Shown here in pieces: positions 1-12,305 of a stretch of 64,000 nucleotides of DNA. The translations under genes were made by a program, and so were the position numbers. Each line of letters opens with the position of its first letter. Positions within the stretch are counted from its first letter, which is position 1. The stretch is from Physcia stellaris (Eukaryota > Ascomycota > Lecanoromycetes > Caliciales > Physciaceae). The stretch is from the NCBI GenBank assembly GCA_018902385.1, contig JABSSW010000027.1:62001-126000 (forward strand). The letters are read 5' to 3'. Below the pieces are notes generated by a model. It did not search any database. It saw only the letters and a list, made by a program, of their open reading frames with translations, and was not told where the DNA came from.

Positions 1-1031
1 TCCATCGTTCTGACAGCGCTTGCTGTTCGGATTGTGCTTCTCAAGCCATATATCGATGCAGCGGATGTCTCGGCTCGAATGGCAACCATCGCGGAGCTGC
101 TGAAGCCCATCAAAGAGCGCATAAATGCTGCTAAAGCAACAAGAAATCAAGCAGCCCTAACGCAAGCGGCTCAAGAAATGAACAGTTTGTACCGAGATGC
201 AGGCATCAAATTGTGGAAGCTAGCCGTACCGTTGTTACAGATACCCATCGGATATGGGACGTTCCGACTGTTGAGAGGAATGGCAGCCTTGCCAGTCCCA
301 GGCCTGGAGGATGGCGGATTCCTGTGGCTGAAAGACCTTACAATTAGTGATCCTCTCTGGATACTTCCTGTGCTCACTGGCCTAGGGATCCACTTGACGT
401 TCAAGGTACGTGACGCTGATTGCCTGAGGAATTGGACTGATGTCTGACATGATTGTAGGCAGGCGGTGAATTAGGAAATACTACCACAATGGCCCCAGCA
501 TTTGCCAAATTTGCACTATATGGTATGCCGGTGGTTGGAGGGGGTTTCATGCTGATGTATCCGGCATGTTTGCAACTCACCTTTGGCTTCACTGCTGCCT
601 TGTCGCTTATTCAAGCGTATCTACTTCGCCAGCCCTGGGTGAGAGAACGTCTCGGTATTCAACCATTACCCAAACGTAATCCAGAGTCCAGTGCATCCAC
701 ATTAATCACATCTACACTTAACATATATCAACAACCCTCACAAGCACCACCAACGCCTGAGATGAAAAGTGGGATCGCCAACAAGGCAAGAGAAAAGATG
801 TCGGATGCCAAAGGCTCGGCATCGGAATTAGTGAAAAGTGTGAAGTCCTTCACAGGATCAACGAACAAAGATCCTCGAAAAATGTCGAAGTTGAATTTGG
901 CACTTGGTAAAGCTCAGGCACTTCAGGGGAGGAGACTGGACCGAGTAGCCCAAGCTCGATCCGAGGCCGGCCAGAAAAGGAATGAGACAGCAGCAGAAGG
1001 ATGGAGAAGACCGAAAGGAGAACGTCACTGA
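1..1031 (+). CDS. OXA1: Mitochondrial inner-membrane insertase Oxa1 (5' partial)
   Basis: Oxa1/YidC/Alb3-family insertase, which inserts mitochondrially encoded and some imported proteins into the inner membrane. The frame is open from base 1, so the presequence and first membrane segment lie outside the window. Exon 1 (1-405) joins exon 2 (459-1031) through a 53-nt intron with a GTACGT donor, giving about 325 residues here. Visible family features are the matrix-side helical hairpin before the second membrane segment, a region near residues 70-110 resembling the family LLQIPI...FRLLRGMA stretch, and later membrane segments (ILPVLTGLGIHLTF; MPVVGGGFMLMYPACLQLTF). A hydrophilic basic C-terminal tail of about 110 residues fits the ribosome-binding matrix tail of Oxa1 rather than Cox18, which lacks it. 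Confidence 0.9.
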
Positions 1032-2960
1032 CGATGAGTCTGTCAAGCAAAGGGTCGTAAGCGGAGTCTCTGGCCCAAGGGCTGGAGCGCAGATGTACTA
1101 AGTCACAGTAAGCACATAGGCTCAAATCTTAGAATGAGAAAGCTCTACTCTGATCCCAGTCGTTTGAACTTTTTACTCAGTGCAGATTGCATCACGGGTG
1201 CGTACCCGCACAGCAGGACTCGGATTGATTAACAGTTGGGGGTGCTGAAGCACATTTGCATTCGCTATCGCCGTCCCCTTCCTCGATAGCAGGGAGTGAA
1301 TTCTACATCTTGGAGATTCCAAAGATTTGCACATCCCACAGAGAGGCTAACCAGATGGTCCTCAATCATCGCTTTTCTATAGTCTATCACGTCTTCCCGT
1401 CCTCTCCGAAATCTAGGCAAATGTAGTGGCGGTTATTTATCCTTTCTGGGTCCGATCAAGCTACGCTTCAATTTTACCTTCTACACGTCATTGTAGGAAC
1501 GATGATTGGAACGTAGACTTACCCCAATGCCTAGCTGAAAACAGGATTAAGAAAGGCGACCGCCACCTCCTCCTTGAGTTGGTTGTGGAATTCAATTGAC
1601 TCTGTGTTCAGTACTCACGCTGGGACCGAAACTGCAAGTCGTACAAAGCTGGGCTTCTGCATTAAAGAGGCAAAACGCCATCTGAGATCATCTGCAGTTC
1701 TATTTCTGGCCGTTTTGTGTTCCAACTACTCGCAGCATGCACCACCACTCTTCCACTCTGACTGTGTCGTGCCATCTGCTTTGTCCTGCAAAATTCCATC
1801 CTGCTTTCTGAAGCTCGTGCATAGTCTTCAACAATCCTGAACAGATTGTTGAGAGTTGCTCGTTTTTTTCTCTCTCGCTACCCAGTAGTCTCGAGCGAAT
1901 CGCATTAGTATAGTTACATGTATTCACAAGATCACACGCCGCGATAGCAACGTCATCAGCTCTCCAGGCTCAATTTGCTCCAGCGCCTTTGACTATTCGA
2001 TGTCGAAGGGCCTGTGATTGGGGTTCGAAGTTCTCTTCTCCTCTTCTGTCTACCCTCGAGACTGGCATAATCTAGGCGGAAACCCCTGGAGAGAGCTGCT
2101 CTCTATACTGGCTCCAAGTTGTACTAAAGCATGTTTGCTGGTCATTCGCCCTTCATGCCTTGTCTCAGACGACTTTACGCTGACAAACTTCCGCCGCGAT
2201 GGTGAGCGACTACATTTACATCGACATAGGGGAGATAGCTAAACTCATCTTTGGTTCCAAAGCGTGATTGGACATGTAAACGCTTTGTCAGAGACTGGAC
2301 AGAATCCCGAAGAGCCTCTTTCCCGACGACGTCTCCGTAGAGGACTGACAGGCGAGCCATACTCAACAGCTCAATGTTTGGCTTTCGGTAGAAACTGGGA
2401 TCCCAGCATTGTCCGACTTAATGCCATCCTTAAGCCTTCACTTTCACCTCTAATTTCCAGTTACTTTGCTACGAAAAGGTTCGACATAGAATCAATAGCT
2501 TGGGTGGCCAGATATCTTATCTGGTCTCTGGGTTTTTCTATCCGGAAGCTTCTGGTAGATGGCTATGGATGGTCGTTCAGGATAGGGATAGCACGTTCTT
2601 GTGAGGCAGACGATGGAGGAGGATCTTGGGCCAAGGAGAAGTCGTTACACAGTGCTCCTTTCTCAGGCGTTACACGACCCTTTGGCGGAGTGGTGATTGC
2701 GATTAACAATAGCGCTTTCTGATTGTTGATGTTGAGGTCAACCAACGGTTCCCGCATACCCTTCCTTACCTATTGCAGATTGGGTGACCAGATCGGGTAA
2801 CAGTGCCGCAACTACCTACGCTCTGAGGCTCGCTACCTTAATCTGGGGAGGAGGTTTGCGAAATACTCATACGATCACACTTTTCAAAGTGTAGTAATCA
2901 AGACAAAAGGTGGGTATCATGCTTTTTTCGCTCAAACCACTTCTTGCTCCTTGACAAAAT
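1032..2960. other. Intergenic, 1.9 kb, no gene recognised
   Basis: Between the 3' ends of OXA1 and the DUF3292 gene, which converge here. Only short open frames without family resemblance or credible ATG/splice structure were seen on either strand. No repeat or tRNA could be made out. Confidence 0.5.
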
Positions 2961-5126
2961 TCATGTGGTCCGCCCGTTACGGCCGCTCGTCTGGTCTGAT
3001 TTCCTGGGATCCGTCTGCAGTGCCTGCGTCATTCATCAGTACACCAGATGGGCAAGTTGTGAGCCGAGACGAGCAAGGTATCTCACCTGCCACTGCAACG
3101 CCGAGAATCCAATGATGGTATTAAAAGCCTCGTCCCTGTCCTTCATCGAGCCTAAAACCATTGTGCCCCCGTCCGTCCAAGTGAGCTCTAATTGCTCCAA
3201 AGTCTTGAAGGTGATGCGGGAAGCGGCTGAACCTTCGATTTTTCTCATCTCTGCTATTTCCAGAAATGATCGCCTCCAAAGTTCCTTTCGCTTGAAGCTT
3301 CGAATAAACCGGATTCCGTTAGCATAGATCACTAATCGACCGGTACTTCCCCCCGATTGAGCACGGAACGACAAGATATCCGTGTCGTCCAGGACACTTG
3401 ACGAGGATTCTGCACTGTGCCAGGATTCTTCATCGTCGTCGTATTTGTTGTTGTGAGTTGATTTAGCCTCGTTGTCATGCTCATCAATAGCCAAGGCAAT
3501 TCTAGGCGTCACGGTGGTTTGGCCCGCATAGACACCGACCCGAGGATTAGCATCCTCGAATTGATGAACTTTATCGACTTTCATCTTGATGATCTGCTCG
3601 CGGCTGATCTGGGCACGTCTTCTGAGATATTGAAAAGACCATTCGGCATCTGTAGGTATGTCCCACAAAACCCATTTGAAAGGCGACACGAGATAACGGT
3701 ATTTAGGGTGGTGGCTCGCAATTGGCCAGCAGAGAAAAAAAGAGCCTCCAGCTACGAAACCTGTGACTTTGACGCAAAATGCCATATCGCAACAAAGCGA
3801 TACAATTAGACAGCTAGCGAAGAACCATAGGCTTGCAACAGTCTTTCGTGGAGACAGCCAATTGTAGAAATTGGCAAACACCTCAAGCATATTGGCAATG
3901 TCACTTAGTTGAAGTTGAATGTATGGTCCCATATCTCTCATCAAAGGCTCGAGCCAATTTTGGTTGCCGTGCTTGTCAATAAGCTCGCCGACCCTGTATG
4001 CAGATTGATTGCCGTCATGCGCCCTCTGCATAGATGCTCGCAACGAATCAATTGAGGTTGGGAAGAAGCGGTGCTTGATCACTATATAGAGAATCCAGGC
4101 GTAGAGAAAGCCAACGATATGATCTGTATACCATAGGACGAGATAAATGGCAAACCACTTCCCAGTCGTCCAAGGCCGCTCCCAACGATAGACTGACCGG
4201 ACGTCCATCGCCCAAGCTTGCCAAGGAGCACTGGCGAGAACAATACGTTCGACGTGGCGTCTGATGCTGTCAACATCGTAAGGTAGTTCATCAAAGTCAT
4301 CAATGTATTGGGCGCTGAAGTCTTGGGTGTACCAAACAAGAACATAGCCGATCCACTTGAGCCAATCGTATTCACTCGGATTACTCCCTCTCTGATGAGT
4401 CTGAAAGAAAGCATCACGCTTCGGAAAATCAAGGTGACGTTTGGGAACCACTCGGACCCTTTTGACATGTCTGCTTGTCGTGTAGCCTACCCGCAAGCTC
4501 TCTCGGTGCGCTTCCAGTTCATCCACTTTGTCTCTGTGCCCGCCGATGAACTTGTCTCGGTCTTCATCTGGCGTCGCTGGCCCTGACGACCGTGACGACT
4601 CTGCTCGAGATAGATTATCATGAGCTTCAAGGAACTCTATGTCAGCATCACGAGACAGATAAGGACGCTCGGCTTTCGACAGCTTCCCTGCGGTGGTTCT
4701 GGTCGCTTTGCCCTTGATTGCATCCTTTGGGCTAGCAAGGCTCGTTGCAAGTGATCCTAAATGACCCAAAGCAGCTTTGGCTCCCTCCCGCTTACTTCGC
4801 TGCCGCTGGCTTTCTGTGGCTCCAGGATTAAAGGCAGGATCACCGATGATATTTTCCATGATCTCGTCATTGTCTCCTACGTCGCTGACGGATTTGACAT
4901 CGTTGACACTTAAGAGATTTTTGGTTAATTGCTTCGTCTTATACTTCAGATTCCGCAGTCTGTCTTTGGTGGGACTCGTTGGTACTTCGCCAATCTGATG
5001 GTCAGAGCTCTCCCTTTGCTCTTTGGACATTCTTTGTGTAGCGCCATACCCACTGAGACTCCCAATGTCCTGCAACGGCGTTCCCCGAGGTTTCACAATC
5101 TCGTGGGAAGAGATTGATGATTCCAT
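2961..5126 (-). CDS. DUF3292-type fungal membrane protein with GRAM-like C-terminus
   Basis: Fungal protein of the DUF3292 type; biochemical role unknown. The long first exon (5126-3087) joins a short last exon (3023-2961) through a 63-nt intron (donor GTGAGA, acceptor GCAG), giving 700 residues. Without the intron the frame stops at 3036 after an unlikely 16-residue tail. The N-terminal 240 residues are polar and Ser/Lys-rich. Two hydrophobic blocks lie near residues 335-360 and 440-485, suggesting a membrane hairpin or several segments. Residues about 590-680 contain a GRAM/PH-like stretch (GRLVIYANGIRFIRS), so a lipid-binding domain at a membrane contact is possible (inference). It is divergent from the kinase gene at 5734 with 607 bp between start codons. 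The family call is from memory of the sequence pattern. Confidence 0.75.
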
Positions 5127-5733
5127 TCGCTAGAAAACAACGGTGGCCGAACACGCGTGGACAGAGCGGAGCTCTTGTAAAGTCTGGAGCTCATGTAGAG
5201 TTGGAACAGGTTGTCTCATTTGGACTTTGGGCACTGCACCTATCGGGTCTCTGGACACCAGGGCTTGGTTCTGGTATAAGTGGTGGATGACTCCACTAGG
5301 CTGGAGGAGGCAGCCAAGGATAGATTCACAAGTCGTATCCTCACGAGGCACAATGCAGCGATCTAGAGGCATGTTGACTGAAGCCTTCAGGAAATGGTGG
5401 ATGATTGCAGTGGCGCGGCCTCCCGACTCGTGACGATAATTCCAGGGAAACAAGGTTTGCTTAGAGTGAGGACACTGTTCTGAGGCTAGGGTTTAAGAGC
5501 TCGGTTGCCCCGGCGACCAGAAACCTAAACACGGTATGAAAAGCGACATCGAGGAACAGCGAAAGTGATGACCACTTAACCTCGTTTACCGTGCGATACT
5601 ATCGTACTTTCTCTCTTTTGAATAGCGAGAGGTTTCGTGTAGCAATTATCACCGTTGCGCTTGGCTGGCCACTGAAGCAGCTCCTTCCTTAAATCCAACT
5701 TGAGGCGCTGATTCATCTTGACACTGTTTTGCA
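5127..5733. promoter_or_regulatory. Divergent promoter region, DUF3292 gene / Sid1-type kinase
   Basis: A 607-bp stretch between two start codons on opposite strands. It should hold both promoters. No specific binding site could be assigned. Confidence 0.4.
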
Positions 5734-7700
5734 ATGGAAGGCTCACTGGCCAGCCAATATCGGCTTTTAGAAGAATTGGGTAGTGGCAGTTTTGGCGTCG
5801 TTTACAAAGGCATTGAGATCGCTACAGGCGAGACTGTAGCAATCAAACATGTGAGCCATCTAAACTTACTCTGTCCCGGGACAACGTGCTTACACCAAGA
5901 AAGATAGATCTAGAGTCAACAGAAGACGACATTCTGGACATTCAGCAGGAAATCTCCGTCCTAAGCACGTGTGACAGCCCATGGGTTACACAGTACAAGA
6001 CGAGCTTCCTCCGAGGGCACAAGCTATGGATTGTCATGGAATATCTAGGCGGAGGTTCTGGGCTAGACCTGGTAAGCTGCAACAAGAGTACTAGAGCTAA
6101 ACAGGCCACTGACATCCTCAAGCTTAAACCAGGCCCTCTTCATGAGAGCTACATTGCCATCATATGCCGCGAGCTACTGTTAGGCCTCGATTACCTACAC
6201 CGTGAGGGGAAGATCCACCGCGATGTCAAGGCAGCAAATGTTCTTTTGGCAGAATCCGGCAAAGTAAAATTAGCGGACTTCGGAGTCGCCGCGCAGCTTA
6301 CCAATATCAAGTCGCAAAGAAACACTTTCGTGGGAACGCCGTTCTGGATGGCCCCAGAGGTCATTGAGCAGTCTGGCTATGACTTTAAAGCAGATATATG
6401 GTCTCTGGGCATCACAGCAATGGAATTCGCAAACGCAGAGCCGCCAAATGCAAGCACACATCCAATGAAAGTTTTATTCCTCATCCCGAAGGCGCCGGCG
6501 CCAAGACTGGAAGGAAATAATTTCAGCCGAGAATTCAAAGACTTTGTGGCTGCATGTTTGGTCAAAGATCCAGACCGCAGACCGACAGCAAAAGAGCTTC
6601 TACAGTACCGCTTCATCCGCCATGCTGGCCGTATCGAATCCCTTCAGGAACTCGTTCAGCGGCGGCAAACGTTTGACAATAACAACGAAGGAAGCGCTCG
6701 CCCCAGGTTATACGAAGAGACGTTGAACACGTTATCGATTCCAAGCGATACGGACGATTGGGTGTTTGACACAATAAAAGCAACGACAATAGTCACGCAA
6801 AAGCATAGCCAACAGCTATCTCAGCACAAGACCACCAAGCGACGGAGGGTCTCTTCCAGAAACCAATCCTCGAGCGAGACAACAGAATGTATGTTAGGTA
6901 GACTGACTCTTGAAGATAAACAGACCGAGGGCAGTCCCCCAACCCCTACTACTATGCGTAAGTCGACCACAAAGCGCCGAATCTCTCGCACGGCCAGCTC
7001 TTCGACATCAAAGCGGAAAGCGAGTGGCCATAAATTGCCCCTGGAACCTAGTATGAGCTTCGGGAACAGTGCATCAACCATTCGGCAATTCCGCCGTGTC
7101 TCCGACCAGTCCCCGCGGACGTCACCAAATTCGTCGACATTAGAGAGGGACGAGAATCAGCCGCCGATGGCAGAGACTGTTACTAAAGAAGCTTTGATAG
7201 GCAGACGAGCTTACGGCAAGGCGATCGATCAAGCGTTCCAGGAGATCTACGCACAAACGGCAAATCAGGCCAAGAGGGAAGCTCTATCCAAGGTTGCACA
7301 CGCCTGGAACGCGTTAGACCAGGATGATCCTGAAGGTGAATACCACCTGATGAAGCTAATTTTGTCAAAAATCCAAAGGTGAGTCAGACATCCTTGTCCT
7401 CGATTACGCAGCACTAATCCAGATGGCAGCGATCCGAAGCTTGCGTCGTTGTTGCCTGTTCCTCAGCTAGGTACTCCGCAAAAGCCTAAATTGATACTTG
7501 CACAAAACAACCCTCATTTGAAGAGTCATCGTCGGCGGCAGTCATCCGTGATGCCTTCTGCTGACGACATGTGGGCTGAGAAGCAAATGAATCTCCCTGG
7601 CCAGCAAACACCTGGAATGGAGCACACCAAGCAGCTTGCTGATGTCCTGTATGGCAAGTGGGTCGAGGGTCTCAGGAATAGGTGGCCCGCTCTGGGCTGA
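5734..7700 (+). CDS. SID1: Ste20/GCK-family kinase of the septation initiation network (Sid1/SepL type)
   Basis: Germinal-centre-kinase-like Ser/Thr kinase. The Sid1/SepL branch acts in the septation (SIN) cascade that triggers cytokinesis. Four exons: 5734-5850, 5904-6071, 6123-7378 and 7430-7700, 603 residues. The start is chosen because it directly precedes the glycine-rich loop (LGSGSFGVVYKG). The kinase domain spans residues about 9-262, with the VAIKH lysine, the HRDVKAANVLL catalytic loop, DFG and the GTPFWMAPE activation segment. The second intron (6072-6122) is 51 nt and stop-free, so unspliced RNA would insert 17 residues between subdomains (GLDL|LKPG). The C-terminal half is Ser/Arg-rich, and the last 90 residues hold a short conserved segment. 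The Sid1 rather than other GCK assignment rests on the GGGSGLDLLKPG pattern and overall layout. Confidence 0.85.
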
Positions 7701-8506
7701 GGCTCACCAGTTGTGTTCCACAACAAGTAAACTCTTTTCTCTCGACATGGTATTGATGTCTAAATTCGACATTTGTCCTGCTGCTACGACACCACGCTGA
7801 GCATGGTTTCCCGCAAGCAGGCCAAGTTGGGATTGCTCATTTTGCACTTGGCCAAGGGCAAAGGAAATCAACGGCGTTAGATCTTCTTTGTCCGGTCTTC
7901 TTCTTCATGTACCAATTAGGCGATGGGTTTAAGCGTTGAGTCTGCATCGCCAGGTGCATATATCGGAGAACGGATCTTGTAGCGTAGACTTTTCTCTTCT
8001 GGAATTTCAAGATACCCTTTGAATAGTAGCCGATGTCAAATCCTGACATGAGTGTAATCCAACCGCGAGTTTCCTGCTTCGAGCATACTAATACCCACGG
8101 GCTACGAGTACGTACTACCAATAAATTCACTTGGAAATTCATCAGGTGTTCATGGTTCACTGTGTGGATGATGGTTAGGGTTCTTCTTGATCAGAAACGA
8201 CGAGTTGAGGTTGACATTCTGACCATGTTTTTATTAATTTTGGCGCACAATAATCAATATAAATCTGCCATAATTACTGCATGTTCCAATCATGGGCTTT
8301 CTGGGATTGTGTCTGATTGAGACTTGTTGTCTTTGCTGCTTGAGCCACAATAATAATTCTGTTCATCCTTCCGTAATCTCCCCGGACAACCAAGAATTTG
8401 AAACCAGCGCCCCGTTAATTGTTTCCCATCAACAAACTCAAATTATCACGGTTATAAGCAGCTCTCCTTCATCATCAGCCAATATTGTGACCCAAATACG
8501 AAAGCT
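7701..8506. other. Intergenic, 0.8 kb
   Basis: AT-rich stretch between the kinase stop and the DUF4048 gene. Small open frames only; no recognisable gene or repeat. An upstream exon of the DUF4048 gene cannot be excluded here. Confidence 0.4.
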
Positions 8507-10155
8507 ATGATACGGCAGAGTTTAGAGACTTCACCAATAATTTTACCGAGGTCACCAATACGCAGCAACGAGAATGCGAATCACATAGCGGCCACCTTGA
8601 TCCCAAATACGCCCACTATTCCTGGAAGACCTCCTTCGCCTGAAAAAAAGGCATTTCATGACTCCAATACTTTCCTCACCGCTTTAGCTGCTCAGGAAAG
8701 ACGGGTGCTCGGTACGTCGTTCCAATGACTTGTTTTTCCTGCTGAGTCTTGGATCGACCTATGACATATAATGGGAACGACCGGCTCAAGAAACACGTCT
8801 CGTGGCTTAACATTTAGCCGCACATGGAAGTGCTGACGAAAATCACGATTAGAATTGAGAGAAGAACTCCAGAAAGCTGAGGCGGATCTTCAGAAGCTCA
8901 AAGAATTATGGCGGTAAGTCTTTCTCTCGACTTTCCTATCCTTTGTAGGACCTGTGGCCCAACTCTTACCCGAGACTGGAGATGCTGACTCCGATATCTA
9001 CTACAGAGTATACGAAGCCGCGAGGAAGCGGAATGAATTACGCCGACTCGAGCCACTTCAGCCATTGAGTGCTTCCCCAGTCGGCCTCGGCGACAGCGAC
9101 GCAGCGAGGACGATCAGAGAGGAAGAGCGACGAAAGCTGAAGCTTATCCCTCCGCGACAACCGCAGCGCACAGTATTCTCGGGTTCGCGTCACACGAAGA
9201 CGCTTTCTCTACTATCTCCCAAGCCAGGAGATTCCTTGGTGCCAGATTCTCAAGCACCTGCAAAGACGCGCCGTGTGACTATTGACAGACCAAAGACTGT
9301 TCCAGACTCGTCCGGGTCTGCTCCGACTTCATCTCATCAAAAGACTACTCTGACGTCCCGGCAATCGATTCAAGGGCAACCTCGAGACGCCATCGTCGAG
9401 ACTGGAAAGCAACTGGTCGGGGATCTTCGTGAAGGACTATGGACTTTTTTCGAGGACCTACGGCAAGCCACCGTTGGAGAAGACATTGATACTAGCGCCG
9501 GAAGTATAGCTAGAAATTACACTGGCAAGCAGAGCATGGAAGACGAAGGCACGCCATCGGAAAACCATAACATAAGACCAGCCCACTCACCAGCTCGTGA
9601 ATCTTCAGTGTGTGAGAATGAGAAGCATTCATGCAGGATAAATGCCGAAGACGGGTCCACCATTGACCACAATGTCAGGTTAAGTCCACCAGCCTCGAAT
9701 GTGAGGCAGCATCGACACACGACCGCCCACACCGTTGTCCTCGAGGCGGATGGCTGGGACAATTGGGACTCTCCACCGAGACACTGTTCTCCAACTCTGT
9801 CTAGCACGAAGAGCCAGATGTTAGATCCGATGGCATCTCCGGTAACCGACCGTAGTACCCCTAGGTCGAGTATAAGGTAAATAATCTGACAAAGAAACTC
9901 AACTCGCGAATCTCGCTGATCCACTACAGTTCTACTGACGCAACACCTCGTCCGACCAAGACGACGTTAGAGTCGCGTGACCGCAAAGAGATTCCTTGGC
10001 CGGCGTTGACAAAGCTGTCGCCTGGTAATCTGAAGCGGACCGCTAGTAGTTACATGAATGATTGGGAACGAAATCTTACGTCACGCGATGGGGAAAGCAA
10101 AGACTCCTCCTCTTCGCGAAAAGGTGCTCAAACCAAAGAGAAGAAGGCCGAATGA
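8507..10155 (+). CDS. DUF4048-domain protein
   Basis: Fungal protein with a DUF4048-like region; function unknown. Four exons (8507-8711, 8853-8913, 9007-9876, 9930-10155) give 453 residues in consistent phase. Joining them restores the family core: FLTALAAQERRVL, then ELREELQKAEADLQKLK and LWRVYEAARKRNELRRL, a predicted coiled coil at residues about 60-105. The C-terminus carries the conserved IPWPALTKLSPGNLKRTAS motif. The rest is polar and probably disordered. The first ATG is accepted only because no better upstream start was found, so a further 5' exon is possible. Introns 1 (141 nt) and 2 (93 nt) are longer than is usual here; intron 2 contains an internal AG that would give a frame with an early stop. 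Confidence 0.75.
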
Positions 10156-10505
10156 TAAGTCCAAGAACGGCCAGCACAGGGCGAGCATGGGTGCCGAAAA
10201 GTACGCAGACTTCAGCGATAACGCTAGGAAGGTGCGGTTGATAGCATATTGGATCTAGATGTTGTTGTACTTATAGGTTGCAACTTGGATACTAATCACA
10301 TTTGAAATTCCTTGTTGGGAAAAGGATTTGATCTCTCCCCTTTCGAGCTTGTCCTCTAGATACATTACAGATACAAAATGAGTCCAACAAGATACTACTA
10401 GATACCGACATTTCGGCCCGATTAATGCCGCCCTTCATCACAACTAGTGTAAATCCTCGAGACATGCGAGACATGCAACTCCTCGTTTCTTCATAGTATG
10501 CCACC
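10156..10505. promoter_or_regulatory. Intergenic upstream of TIM22
   Basis: 350 bp holding the TIM22 promoter and the DUF4048 gene 3' end. Nothing else seen. Confidence 0.35.
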
Positions 10506-11211
10506 ATGAATTATCCTGGTGTGCCCGGTCGGGGTCTGGGGGGTGGGGCCAGTGGTACAGCTGGGATGAGTGAACAAGAGCAGATGATTGTTAAAGGCGT
10601 TAGTCCCATACATTTTCACCGCGCAAATATCTCGCTGATTGAAGCACTAATACAGATGACTGCGGCAATGGAGAGCTGTGCCGGTAAAACCGTTGTTTCC
10701 GGAGGTATGGGTTTTGCTTTGGGAGGCATGATCGGTCTTTTCATGTCGAGTGTATGCTGTGTTTTACTTGGTTTTTTTGGTTTACGGATTGCTGACTTGA
10801 CCCCATGATACCAGATGAGCTACGATACACCATTGAGCGCATCAGGCCAGCAACTCGCCAATCTACCCTTTCAAGAGCAACTGCGTAAAGGCTTCAAAGA
10901 TATGGGATCAAGGTCATACAGCTCGGCCAAGAACTTTGGGTTGATAGGGGCAATGTTTGCAGGGACAGAGTGTTGTATCGAAGGGGTACGTTGCTTATCC
11001 ACCCTTTCGCGACTAGATCCTTCACAAGCTCATAACAAGTTTCACACAGTATCGAGGAAGAAATGATCTCAAAAACGGGGTCGCCGCCGGATGCATCACT
11101 GGGGGAATCTTGGGCGCAAAAGCCGGACCCCAGGCAGCAGGAGTGGGGTGCGCGGGCTTCGCTGCTTTCAGCGCTGCGATCGATTACTATATGAGAATGC
11201 CCTCGGATTGA
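10506..11211 (+). CDS. TIM22: Mitochondrial carrier translocase subunit Tim22
   Basis: Channel subunit of the TIM22 complex, which inserts carrier proteins into the mitochondrial inner membrane; Tim17/22/23 family. Exons 10506-10598, 10656-10751, 10815-10985 and 11050-11211 give 173 residues, the usual length. Family features: [19 protein letters not shown] (first membrane segment), the SYDTP loop, [16 protein letters not shown], the cysteine pair in [32 protein letters not shown] (last segment) and the terminal YYMRMPSD. The two cysteine regions match the intramolecular disulfide of Tim22. The first intron (57 nt) is in frame and stop-free. The Gly-rich N-terminus (GRGLGGG) is typical. Confidence 0.95.
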
Positions 11212-11602
11212 AGCAGTGTTCGATGTGGAATTATTACCAGGTGTTTGGGGCATTCCGATCTCGACTCACGCCGTGGCCTGGGAACAACAATTGGCATAAG
11301 TACTTGCGAAGCATGCAGGCGTTGTGCTAGAACCAGTCTAAGTAAGCTATTTCAGAAATATTCAGTTTCCACCATCTTCTAACGTTCCAATACCTACCTT
11401 GCCATCAGGCTCTCCTTACCACCTCTGTAAAGGTTTCCTAAGGCTTACGATATCAAAACCCTACTCTTCCCTATCTTCCCAGCACATTCTCTATAAGCTT
11501 TGAGATCAGCTTGTGGACTTGGGACCGTAAAGGTGAGGTCTCGCAAATAGAAATGTTTAGTGAGGGGAAAGGCACTCCTTCCCAACTCGTCAACTAAGCA
11601 CC
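11212..11602. other. Intergenic between TIM22 and the hAT-type element
   Basis: 391 bp of single-copy-looking sequence with no gene recognised. Confidence 0.35.
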
Positions 11603-12196
11603 CTTGGCGGTAGTGATGCTGAATTACGCGGAAAGTCGAAACTTTACGGTATTTACGTAAAATGGGCCCATTTGCTTTACGTAGCGTAAAATTAGGGTTA
11701 CTTAGGGTTAAACCAAGCAACATGCGCAAAACATCTGTTTCGTCTTGATAAAGATCAATTGATCGACTTTTTTTGCACGCTTTGCATCAATTTACAAGAA
11801 AATATGACGTAACTTCATGTTATTAAAGATTAATTTGTCGATTTTTGCATCTTTCGCATTGATACATGATTTGGATGATAGAATTGCATATTATAGTTTT
11901 ATGTTTGAGATTAAAAAAATATTCTCTAGAATTGAAGAAAAAAGATACTTGTTGTTTGAATGTGAAACTCACCAAAAGTTAAATATCTTTTTTTGCTCAG
12001 GATTAGAGATTTTGTTTTTCTTGTCAATTTTCACACTCAATCAAATCATCATACTTTGATTTATTTACTCAGCATCCTGCTCCCTCATACTATAAATAGA
12101 ACTTTACGTAAAGCGACAATCTGCTTTTCGGTAATTACCCCGTAATTACGCGCTAAAGAGTAGGGGTTTTACGGGGCCCGCAACACTACTTGGCGG
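11603..12196. mobile_element. Non-autonomous hAT-type DNA transposon (MITE-like), with target duplication
   Basis: A 578-bp element at 11611-12188 is flanked on both sides by the identical 8-bp sequence cttggcgg (11603-11610 and 12189-12196), the target duplication size of hAT transposons. Its ends form short inverted repeats: TAGTGATGC on the left and TAGTGTTGC on the right, read inward (8 of 9 match), fitting the hAT terminal pattern. Both subterminal regions repeat TTTACG/CGTAAA words, including TTTACGTAAA palindromes, as transposase-binding sites often do. The interior is very AT-rich and has no transposase gene. It also holds two telomere-like TTAGGGTTA words at 11692-11710. The perfect duplication implies a fairly recent insertion. 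It lies 110 bp upstream of the sulfite-oxidase-like gene. Confidence 0.85.
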
Positions 12197-12305
12197 GGTG
12201 GCCCCGTCCTCCTTCAGTTCACCTACCGACTCTGCCACAACTATGACTTCTTGAACTGAACATTTAGTTCACCTTTGCACATACAACCTGCCCACTAGCG
12301 AAAAC

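Noticed and set aside
2013-2032. GGTTCGAA word suggesting a tRNA T-arm
   Set aside because: No matching T-stem, acceptor stem or D-arm could be paired around it.
3036-3086. Direct read-through end of the DUF3292 gene (stop at 3036)
   Set aside because: A GTGAGA donor and GCAG acceptor give a more plausible last exon ending at 2961.
11692-11710. TTAGGGTTA words as a telomere or subtelomere mark
   Set aside because: Only two interrupted units inside a transposon, with single-copy genes on both sides.
11817-12059. An 80-codon open frame inside the hAT-type element
   Set aside because: It is AT-rich with Phe/Ile/Leu bias, has no family resemblance, and lies in non-coding transposon interior.
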